Below are positions 46,511 to 58,700 of a stretch of 64,000 nt of DNA, in pieces. Made by a program: the position numbers and the translations under genes. Under the pieces are notes generated by a model. The model did no database searches and was not told where the DNA came from. It saw only the letters and a program-made list of their open reading frames with translations. Numbering within the stretch: position 1 is the stretch's first letter; each line of letters begins with the position of its first letter. The DNA lies in the NCBI RefSeq assembly GCF_041381155.1, contig NC_091134.1, positions 31,191,540 to 31,255,539 on the forward strand, in the 5' to 3' direction. Origin of the DNA: Argopecten irradians (Eukaryota > Mollusca > Bivalvia > Pectinida > Pectinidae).

Positions 46511-49500
46511 ACTGCTAAACAGAAGCAATTTTTTTCAACTTAATATATAGCAGACCGAGGTAGCAATGTAGTGAATAACTAAGTACATGTAACACTATTG
46601 CATACAATTGGGACAACCAAAATGGTGCTAGTGTGAATGAAGTTTAATTACACATGTATTACATTACTGTGCTATACAAGTGTGACATCAGTATTACATG
46701 CTGTTATGCAATAGTATTACAGCAATATTACTGACTATTACACTAGTATTACAGCAGTATTATAGGCTGTAGACAAGACTGTAGTGCCTGTAACTGGGAA
46801 CTGAAGCTATAGTGTTTCACTTGGTAGATCTAGTGTATTGCTAGGATGACCTCTGTCAGATTGGCCATGTAGCTCTAGCAGTAGGATTTCAGATGCTACT
46901 GTAATCAGGGAGCAGTATAAGTGCAGTGTTTGCTTGGTAAAGATTTGAATACAGATTAACATATCGGTAAGTAGAAATAATTATGTACAAAATTCATCTA
47001 CCTCTTAAATATACAGATTATATCAACAGAAAATATGTAAAATATACAGCCTATGTTTGGGTCCTGAGGGGCATTGTGAGCCTATGGAGGAAGGGAACAG
47101 ACCTAAAGCACTGTCAATAATAACCCAAACTCTCAAAAACTTTCACTCTTAGAAAACATATAGGTATGAATTCCAAAGGTCCTATCCGGTTAATGCTGTA
47201 TGGAAATTCTTATTTCAATAACTCAAACTAATTTAACTTCATTTTATATAACTTCAGATTTCATTATAATTTGAAATATGAAATTTATGTTATGAAGATT
47301 CCATTGTAACTTGTAATGCTAAAAGATAATTTCAAAATATTTCATTATCAATCATATCTTTAAATTACATGGTTGTATTTAACATTAAAACATTGTACTA
47401 AACTTTTACATAGTTAACTGTGCAATTGTATCTAAAATTACAACCCATTGGGGCTTTGACTAATGTGCCTTGAATCAATTTCCTTCGCACTAAAGACTCA
47501 CAAACAGAATATTAAAATAACATACATATCTACATAAAAGATCATCAACATAAAAAGCTACAGTAACAACTAAAGAGAAAATTAACAACTAAAGAAAGTA
47601 GCTCATTTACACAGGATCAATCTAAATTCATCAAATAAACCACCAGCATCGGTGGACAATAAACATTTCATCATGCAACAGTCATCACATAATATCAGTA
47701 GAATTATCCATCAAAATTCATCTCTTTTCATTGACAAACAATATATGAGAAGACTTTAACCTCAGATCGCAATGCTTCATCACAGGGGTCTGTAGTGAAT
47801 GTCTCGTGTGGAGGTCAAACTTATAGTGTGAAGGTGTGCGATTCCCTACAGGCCCCTGTGTGCAGCGTCTGCTAGTCTGAAGTCAAACTGAATCAATATC
47901 AAGTCCATTAAAAATTATATGGAGATCTTTACAAGTCAGCAATCTGTACAAAATTAACGACACATCTGTACAATGTACATCTCCAAACTTTCATAGTATA
48001 AAGACGACTTTCTCAAAGACATTAAAACTTCATTCATGCATTATTGACAGAAATGCATTTCATAACAGTACAAGGTTATAGTTTAACAATGTGTTAAATT
48101 AAACCTGAAATATTATACATTTTGTATTTTTTCGTATATTTTGTACCGTTTTGATTTTTCCCAATCATTACACGACACAGAGACTTTTATCTCCCCTTGT
48201 GGGGGGTGTAGTATATTTGACATTACAGTAAGAGGCCATCCAGTCAGTTTGCTACGGAGAGTTATCTGCTCTTGTGAGATGTGACATCATTGGATTGTGT
48301 TTGAAAAAAAATATCATCTTTTCCTCACAAATTCATGATGTTACACATGAAAATATAAGATATAACAGTCTATACATTATTCCAGGTTTAAGTCAAAGTT
48401 TTGCAATATTCATTAAAAACATGTTAAATTTTATTGACTATATATTTCATGATTTTGCTGGGAGAGTGTGCATAAATTTATCCATTTTTTCTCATTTTAT
48501 GGATGAAATTTTCAAAATATAAAAATATCTTTCCCGAATAAGATAATGAGTTATACGATAACTATAACCCCAAGAAATATAACTCTTCATAACAAACAGA
48601 TGCGACATTAGTACCAACCACAATGATTATACTATTTTACAAATACCATAATACAATTACACTGTACTTGCTATAATACACAACTGTAAATTGCTACAGT
48701 TATTTTATCATTTCTCACTGAATCCTCCTCCATATCCATTCATCACCTCCCTCACAATACTTCCACTGCTAAATCAGTAATCCCTTTTCTGTATTTTCTC
48801 CACTCTCTGTCTTTTTAATATGCAATATAATATACAACACTCATGATTTAGCCGCACAAGTATTTTTACACATGCCATTTAAATCATTACTTGTACTTGT
48901 TTCCAACTGCTGTTCCTCTATGGACTTCATTAGAATATTGACCTGTGTCTTTCACTGAACTTGCTAGTTTTTATAACTCCTATGCCCTTACTGATGATTT
49001 ATTGATCAATGCTTGAAGTAGTTATTTGGTTACCGATCTCACATTCTCACACTCGGATCTTTTGTAAAAACATGCGAATCTTGGCCATTTTGTTTGTTCT
49101 TATTGCAGCAGGTTAGTTTTAGATGATAACAATGAGGATGACAATGATAATGATAGTTTGATCAGTTCACGATATAACAATATACAAAATTTATTTTGCA
49201 TTTATATGTTCTTCTGTTAATACTAAAACCCTGAGGTTAACAGGAATCAGATTTATTTTCCCTTATAAATAATTCCCGATACACAGTCTGTTCTCACCTT
49301 GCTGCTTACTACGTAGATAAGTCCCCCTACTACTGCCAATCAGTGGTATTCCTATCCCAACCCCTACACACTTCTTTTCCAAATTCACATCCTGACCACA
49401 GCTGAAATAAACTCACTTTCAACAGCTGCAGGTCCATACATCCATTCATGTCTAAAATGTACGTCCATAATCCCCTCCTCCACTACCAACGGTTGATAAA

Positions 49501-49549
49501 GTCTCCTTTCCAACCATCAACTAACCCCTTGATCACCAATATTTGGTGA

Positions 49550-49579
49550 CCCCTACCCCCCATCCCTAATTCCCTACCC
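49550..49579 (-). other. G-quadruplex-type motif on the AEBP2 transcribed strand
   Basis: Five C-runs on the + strand (C4, C6, C3, C3, C3 with 2-5 nt loops) read on the minus strand as GGGTAGGGAATTAGGGATGG and onward. The motif lies about 180 nt past the AEBP2 stop. Confidence 0.5.
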
Positions 49580-49759
49580 TCAACCAGTGGTGAACCCCAC
49601 CCTTAATTTTTTGACACCCCCCTCCCTGCCTTCCCTTTGACCACTACAATAGTTGACTAACCACCCTTTTGTTTTTACCTGACCCAACAGTCGTTAAAGC
49701 CCAGCCCATCCCACCGCCCCGGAACCACCACTAACCACCAACAAGGGGAGATTAACACA

Positions 49760-52700
49760 CTAAAAGCAGGTTGTATGTGACAGGTTAAGAATCAGTGTTG
49801 ACTTGGTTTTATGGAACAAAAAATAGTATTTGTCTATCAATGATGTAAAATAAGTCCTCTGTAGTCTTTTGGTCTTTTGCACATGAAAGTACTTTTGGTG
49901 AGTTGGCCTTGCTAGCTGCCCTGTGGTCATTTCCTGCGGTGTTTGCGGTACCGATGGCGGCGGTACAGCGAGGGATGGAGACCTAGGGCCGTGTCCTGAG
50001 GTAGTTGGCGAACAGGAATGGTACAGGTGGCTAATGCTGGCACCTCTGATTCCAATACCCATTTGTCTGGTATACTAAAATAGTAAAACAAAGCCATTAT
50101 CAATCTTTATAAATCATCAATACAAACTTAATTCCCAACTTTTTGTTCTTTTTACCTGGTAAACATTATATTAATCTAGTTGAATATAAAGCAAACAATA
50201 ACATAAAGCAATGATATCTTTTATTGACTATTACAGATCAACCACAAAAATAACTGAAACTTCATTCACAATAAGCGTTCCATATAAAGTGTTATAATAT
50301 TAAATTTCACAATCTAAAAGTTAGAGTTGTCTCCCTTATGCTTTCTGTCTGACAGTACTTCCTCGTTAACCACAATACAAGGGTAGGGTAGTGGCATCAC
50401 TTAGGTATGCTTATCTGAGATTACATCATACCTGTCCAAGGCTATTTCATAAAAAAATTCTTTTGACATTTATTTGCAACAAAGCTCATTTGAAGACAGG
50501 CCAGATTTTAGAAGTAGAGATAAGTTTGCCCAATGTGGGTTTCAATATTAACTCATGATCCAATTTTCTTAACAATTGAAAAAGTCATTAAGAGTTCATT
50601 ATGCATAACATCAACTTATAAGACATGTACCCAACACCATAGACTTACATATCTTCTGGTGTCCAATGAAGTAGCACTTTGACTTTGCCTGATTCTTCCC
50701 TCCGTCTGGCTAAGACCTGTTTATAGTAAAAACAACATCCATCAGTGATATAGATATATTTGAAGTACATGCATGTTTCACATTTCAATACAATACATTT
50801 ACATTTCAATATGATATGTACACGATACACATTTCAATATGACATGTACACGATACACATTTCAATATATGTACACCATACACATTTCAATATGATATGT
50901 ACATCATTCACACTTCAATATATGTACACAAATCACATTTTACTATATTTACACATTTCACATTTCTATATGATATGTACGACACAATTTACATTTCAAT
51001 ATCAAATGTACACCATTCACATTTCAATATATGTATACATGCGATTCACATTTCAATATGATATGTACACGATTCAAAATTTAATATATGTACACAATTC
51101 ACATTTCTATTTGATATGTAAACGATTTACATTTCAATATGATATGTACACTGACATTGTGATAACTTACAGAACTGTGGAATGTGACAGAGTTTGAGCT
51201 GACGCGGAGATAACTTACAGAACTGTGGAATGTGACAGAGTTTGAGCTGCCGTTGAGATCAATGTGAGTGTGCTCGGTGAAGTTGATCAGTTCTTGCTGT
51301 AACTGTTCCATGATTCCTGAGTCAAAGAAGTCTGTTGTCCGAACTGTAAAAAACGAACACTATTATATAGAAACCTTGTCAATCTGACAACTCTTCTAAT
51401 CTATACAGACTAAATTCAGTGATTGTTTCTTTTCATGTATATAACGACCACCCAAGAAACAAAGAATAATTATCACTATAGCCAAGTGGTCTTTATACAC
51501 AGGTAAATTTACATTGAAGTTGGCCATTCAGGACTCCAAGAAAATGGTCTGATTAAGCAGGTGGTTGTTATACAGAGGTGGTTGCTAAGGCAGGTTTCAT
51601 GGATCACTGATTTTTTTTACACTATGTATCATGATCACCTTACCATAATAAATCATAATTATAACTGATCTATAATTAATAACATGTCTGATATATCGAC
51701 CCTGTAGTGAGGTTTAATGCAGACACTATTACACTGTGGGATTCCACATGATATGTTGTGATTTTTTTCCCCATTCAATACAAAACCTGCACCAAACGAA
51801 GAGACCCTGATAGCAATATGGGACTGCTATAGCTAGCAAAACACCCACTGGCAGCAATATTTCTGCAGCATTTTACAACTTTTTATTTGATCAGACGCTA
51901 TAAATGCATGTTTAATAAACAAATTCATTGTTTTAGATTCAATTTCTTGCTTAGTTACGTCACCTTTATTGATTTAACTCCACAAGTAAAATCACAATGT
52001 GGACCATGTTGTACAATTTTTTACCCCAAATTATACATATACATGATCACGACTACCATTACATGCCAATCTTGTGATCTGTTTTAAGTTAGCTGGCGAA
52101 AATCATGGCAGTTTATAGTCAAAGAATTGCTGACTTGGAATTAAAAAAGAAATGTTGAGTTGTAAACTGTGGTATAGCGATATTTCGATTCATACAATAA
52201 AGGGATCACACTGCCTTTGTATCCGAAACACTAAACAAGGTGTTTTCTCTCTTAGAATCAATATCAAATTGGTCTCAGGAGTCCCGATGCCCTGTAAAGA
52301 TTGAATTTATTTCTGACTCAGACCCAGAGTCTTAAGTAATAAGCAGGAATGAAGGAGCAAGACATTTTATAGATGCTACCCTCTCCTCTTGCACCAATCG
52401 TAAAACACCTTTTCTACTTGTAAATCTTAATTACTAATGGAATAAAACTGAACTTGACAGCAGGACAGCGGTAGAAAACCCCAGTAAAGTTACAGTTAAA
52501 ACTGACAGAGAAACAATTAAACCCATTAAAGTTACCATTAACTCCGATACAGAAGCAATTAAATGCCTTTACCTCAACATTAGTCGAATGTTTTCGTCTG
52601 AATAAATGCTGAATTAAACATTTCAGGTAATCAGATCTAGATGTATCTATATGTCATAGTAATGTGTTATAAATAGATTCTTTATTTGATTTTTATCAAT

Positions 52701-55700
52701 GGGAGAAATTGGTGGTTTTTCTGGTATCCAAAGAGACAATTAATTATTGTATGACAAAGATACCTTTATGATGAAATTACCTAACACTTACATGATTTTA
52801 TTCAACTAAATAACTAAATTTGAGCTCGCACAAAATTAACATGCTGATACCAAATCTGATTTTAATATTATTCTGTATTTATCTCTTCTAAATGTAAGAC
52901 TTTAAAAAAAATCAATTTTGAAATTACAGGATTGAAAACACAGGATTCAAGCTAAGCTTAAACATTATGCAAGACGAAAACATAATGTTGACCACATGAG
53001 GACACAAATAAATTCAAGAGTGAAAATTGAAGATTCAAGAGATATCTGTAAACAAAATTCAATTTCAACACGGTGTTAATTACCAAGTCTAGCTTTATCC
53101 TACTATTTCTTCAAAGGTGCTCATAACATCTAGAAATTTAATAATTTCTGAGATTGTGGGCAGTACAAAACGATACTTCCTTTTTAAGACCTGAACTAGA
53201 TTTGATTTGTCGTCTTCTCTATGTAAAATATAAGTCCATCTACTCATACCTGCTGAAACATTTTCTGAGAATCTTCCGTTATTAGATTATTAAGAAGATC
53301 GCAAATCGTGTTCATTTTCTGATGTTTACAATGATCAGTCAGTTATATTTTACGCATGATGTAAAAGTTTAGGTCAAAGGTAATATTGTTTGCATACATG
53401 TAACAAATGCAAATGATCTTATGTAAGATGTAGTTAAAAGTCAAGTAATTGGATCTAAAATGGGTAGAAACAGCTGTGTGTATACAATGCAATTTTCTAC
53501 TTAGTGCTTCTTCAGCCATCGACCTCACCTGTCAGTGCTAATGGTATAGTCAAGTATAGCTCTCCATTTCTCTGCATTAGACAATTAGGTATTCAAAGTA
53601 AAATTAATGTTACAGTGATAGCAACAAATTGAAACAATAAACGTTCATTTTCCATGGTTTTTAGTGTCGATTCACATTCAGTCTTCAAAACGTAATTTTG
53701 AGTGACTCTGTAAAATGCAGATGGAATAATCTCAAAGCAGATAAAAAATTTAAATTAAGGCTGAGAGTTCAAATGAAAGAACCTATTTGAAAAGAAATAA
53801 ACCAATAGACAGTTATTTATTATGAGTAAAATTTTGACAATTGAATGTCATATAGCTAACCAACTAACTGAACCACTAGTTGAAATGATGTGATGATTTG
53901 GCACTTTGTGATCTTAATCTCACTTATAAAATCGCAATTTATAAAGTTACTTTAGAAGTTACATCATAAAAGGAGTCAGTGTTTTGCGGTAATCTTCAGT
54001 CTTCCCTAGAAGTCAATTTGCATGTTATTGCCATGACAGCCAACAGTCAGCCACAGATCAATAAAAAAAATAAATTGTATAATGTACACAAATAATCTTC
54101 TAATAATCAGACTAGGATGGATTTAACTCTCCTTTGTTTATTCTTAATTGCTGAATAAGATTAAATAAACATAAAAAGCATAACCATGTAAATAGGAATT
54201 GGTGAATTGTTGGGATTTCCAGAAGAGTATAAATTATCTGTAAATCACAAGAGCACATAAGTCAACATGACAGACTCGCTAAACTCCCCAATACTTATCT
54301 GATTGACATAAAAATGATTCGAGGACAAAAAAAACCCTCACTTTTCTTACCTCAGTGAAGAATATTCTATTTCAAGTTGCTTCTCAATTTCCTCAATATC
54401 TAACAATTTCATATGGCTTGCTCCGCTTATTATGTAAATATAATATACTGTCCCTTTAAATCGTCGCAATGTACATGGTATTTGATAATTTGATGTCCAA
54501 TAAAAGCTCGTTTAGAACCTTTTAAATGGTTTTGAGGCCATTCCGAGAATGATACATGTATACATAGAAGAAAATTACCCACACAAAGAAACACAGTACT
54601 GTTCTCAAATATCTTGTGTTGTTAACAATGAAGAATTTCTTCGAACTATTATATGTTGTCAATGAATGGAAAACCCGAGAACTTGAGAAACAGAAATCAG
54701 CTCATCTCAGAATTAATAACTTTAACTTAACACAATTAATAAAGATTACATCATTATTTATGAATAAATTGATATATTGATTTATCGTGGCTATAGTCGT
54801 TGTCGTTATCATGATACTCCATGTAATATGTAATATTGATGTCCATATAGGTAATTGAAAAGAACATAGTCTTGACTCAAATGCAAAAAAACGCCGTAAC
54901 ATTTGCATAAACTCTGATGGTTTGAATTTCACAGCTAAGAAGTAAATATAAAAGAACCCATTTTTGACAAATGTCATATAACATTTTCTCAAAATTGAAG
55001 GTTTGAATTTTACAGCTACATCTGCTATCAATATTAACAATCTCAAAAACAAAGCTTTCTTAAACACATCAGTTAATCTGATGGGCTCAGTTTCCCATTA
55101 ATCAATTGTCCAGTTTCCTCAGCACACTACAAGGACCCTATAAAAGATACGATGAGATCATACAGTGAAGTGCATATCTTCACATATTTCAAACTAAATT
55201 AGAAAAGCCTCTTCAGATGAACATTTAACCAGGATGTCTAAGATGAGCTAATATACCAACACAAACAATAGACACGGATTTAATTTCCTTGTAGCTAGGA
55301 GACTGCAGGCAGAAGTGTTGGGGCTTCTTTCTGTTTTTTCCCTGGTTTATCGAAGATTCAATAGTATTAGGGCCGTAACATTATTTTTGAGGAAGATTTC
55401 ACAGCATGTGAATACACTTTCATGACTATTCTAATTCAAATGAATCAGTTTATTTTTCTATTTACTTGCAGTAAGTGTATAGCTAGCTATAGCAATGACT
55501 ACTGGTATTTTATTATGCATTAATTGATATTGTAGAACATGTTTTAGCAACCATCTCTGTATACATATATAACAACCTCAGGATAAAGATCTTGTTCTTG
55601 TGGTCCCAAATGGCCTATTTCAAATATCCATTTCACCTGTGAATATAGACCACTGCCATATGCACACAAACCATATTTCTTTGTCCCTTTTCCAAATGAA

Positions 55701-58700
55701 ATCTGTATTAGATACGACAGGACTGGAGGCAAGGGGACACAACAAATAGGACAGACATGATATATGAAGTAACATTATTTCCCCCACTCATTTGATGACA
55801 AGGTCATACATATAAAGTCAGAAAAAAAACTGAAAATGAAAAGTCTTCAGAATCTGTATCTACCTTTTATACCATAAATGTACCAATTCAATAGCAAAAC
55901 TTAATTCATTTTGAAATGAGGCAGTTGGATGTTACACCAAAATTTTTACATGCACTTAACTCATTCAACCCTGAAATTTCATAATGAACTAATTAGTTAC
56001 TATTCTATTCCGTATTTCAGAAGAGTCAAAATGTTTCTTAAGGGGTGAATGAGGCAAATCTGGGAAAGCTTTAAGGTGCACTGATTTGAAACTCACACAA
56101 TGTGTGAATGTTCAAATCAATGAAAGGGGACATAAGGGGCTATAATAATTTTTAGAAGGTTTTATGTCTGTGAACTCCCCGCACCCGCGACAGCACAATA
56201 CAATGTATGACTAGTCTGATTTCACACCATATTCTCTGTTGTCTGTATTGATTGCAACACTCAATCTAGTTTTGCTTTAATCTCTGCAACGTGACAGCTA
56301 TCAAAGAGAAATTATTTTATGTCCGTATTAGTTATGCCATTATCTAAACTGAAAACTTATGTGAGCTTCCTTATCACAGTCTTACATCCACACATTAATC
56401 TGATGACAACACATATACTGTTTAAATAAAGAAATGATACTTTATCTACAATAAATGAAATGATAGAAGAATTTCTTTTATTTTTTATTGAACACACAAT
56501 AAAAACACACATCAGTGATGTGTGTTTTATTTTTTTATTGATGTATATTTGACAGAACAAGAGAGAAAACTGTGGAAGGGAGATAACTCCTAACAGTTCC
56601 TATACCCTTTGGCAGAAGTACCAACCTTTCCTTCATCACTTCAAGTATAGTTAAAATCTTTCATCAACATTAAACTCCCTCACCACTGAAAACATATTGA
56701 GACCAATCTAGCTCAAAGACTGAGAAAGTTTATTGTTGAATCTCAGGAATGAATAAGTGAAACAGACCCTGAGACCCTCAGTTTTTTCTTACCTGCAGTA
56801 TGACGCCGCCGTTTTAACTTTTTACGGCGCCACATTTTGGTTGGCGTGTCCTCGCGGGACTTTTGTGTGCGGTTGTTGCTGCTTTGTTGCACATTGAAGT
56901 GACTATTTACGTGGCGTTCCAGTCCTTTCTGAGATGTGAACCTCATCACACACCCGTCCACAATACATTTGAACGGCTTGTCGCCGCTGTGACTTAGTAT
57001 ATGCCGTTCCAGCCATGACCTAGAACATGAACTTTTGTCATACACTTTACATCCCTGCCATAGGCACACGAAAGTTTCACCACTTTGTGTGTCAACGTGA
57101 CACAGTTTGATATGGTCCATGAGGGCCGGGGGTTCGAGCCCACACTCGCAGTCCTTCCATTTGCATGCTATATAGGTCTCTTTACAACTACACTGAGTGT
57201 CTGCCGGCCGACTGTCCTTACTGATGGGGCTGAGAACACAGCTCCCAACGATGGATAAAGGTGTACACGAACGCGACGTGTCGGGGGTTACCTGTTCTGA
57301 TGCACATCCCCCCTCCACAAGTCTCGTAATCTCTTTCTCTTCTGACAGACTGAAACATACAACAGAGCAATTTTTTATGTATTGAATATGATTATCAAAC
57401 TACTTACCGAAGCTAACAAATTTATACCCTAACAATCTGAAATTCACCTCTTCTAAAGAGTCTTTGATCTCATAGATTTCTCGAAAATGAATTGCCACAA
57501 AATTATTTCAACTGTCAATACAATTGAGATTTTAAACTGTAAATCGTGAAAATTGATCATCGAAAAAGAGTTGGTAGTCATGAAAACATGGAAGTTGCAA
57601 AGAAGTTGATTGATATAAACTTCTCCCCCCCCCCTTCCACTTTCTATCAGCAGTGTAGACATTAAAATTGCCTCCCTTTACCTGTACCTATCGGGAAATA
57701 TAACACATTTGTTTTAAACCCCCCAAAAATACAATACAGAATTTTGTGAGTACCTGTATACATAGATACATTCCAAGGATTAAAGCCGTCAAGACAAATC
57801 AATCTTACTGAAATATTGCTGATCTAAACACTTTCCCCCCACCTTGTGATAATGTGGTGTTTCTGGGTACTATAAAATGGCAGTATGTAGCCATCTGAAG
57901 GCCCATTAATTCGCCCTGAAGTAGCTGCTAAAAATCTCAACAGCTATAGCATTATACAAGGTCCTGTCTTACTATCTTCTCAAGACAGCAGAGCATTTCT
58001 TAAGTTGATATCAAATGTCAACAAATTACTTTTGAACATTCTGTAAATATATGTACCATCCATTCCGTTTGTACAGGAATGGCTCAAAATTTTATGAAAA
58101 TAAACCAATCCCTGAAGTCAGTCCTGATTTGCAGCCTTGAAGGAAACCTCTAGACCTACAGCAGATGACAGCAGACGACAGCAGACATCATCAGCAGGTG
58201 ACATTCACAATTAAAGATCTATGTCATTTGATATGACAAAACAGGTTTTTTTTATTGTATAAACTTTTCCCAAACTTTTGTGGGGAGAAATTCTTGTGGT
58301 TAGCCAAAGGAACCTATATAAAACTTGACCAACCTTTCTAAATGAAAGTCTCAACCAAATTTCACTTCACATTTTATATATATCCATGCTGAACAATGGA
58401 TTTTTTTTTTAAATAAGAGGCTTTCTTTCCTAGAACTATCCTTGTTTAAAATACCTTTTATCTAATTTAGTGACAGCTAATACTTTGGATAATTCTATAG
58501 CTCATTTCCTGAATTACCAACATATCTTTACAATAGTGGTTTTTTCCGTGTATAAAAGCACACTTTTTGTATGATTTAGGAGGTCGATCATGTTTCTGTA
58601 ATTAACAGGTAGATACTTTTAATGTTTGGTAAATGTTTTGGATGTGCAGTAATAGTATTATCATATTTATAAAGCCTTTACCACTATCCCACAGCCAACA

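Larger units (their letters stand above)
41920..49759 (-). other. Gene-poor 8 kb after the AEBP2 stop: possible very long 3'UTR
   Basis: There is no splice-consistent ORF on either strand. On the minus strand an AATAAA lies at about 41930-41936, just before the repeat element at 41587. The region carries several minisatellites and two MITE copies. Whether it is one long 3'UTR or simply flanking DNA cannot be told from sequence. Confidence 0.35.

Noticed and set aside
48274..48522. 82-codon + strand ORF
   Set aside because: AT-rich composition, no homology, no neighbouring exons with matching phase.
49300..49720. Possible further AEBP2 exon in the G-rich minus-strand sequence
   Set aside because: No splice-consistent frame and no AEBP2-like residues; treated as 3' sequence with a G4 motif.
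50760..51197. 145-codon open frame on the + strand
   Set aside because: It is produced by the 27-bp tandem array (length a multiple of 3) and is made of [12 protein letters not shown] repeats; no start context or homology.
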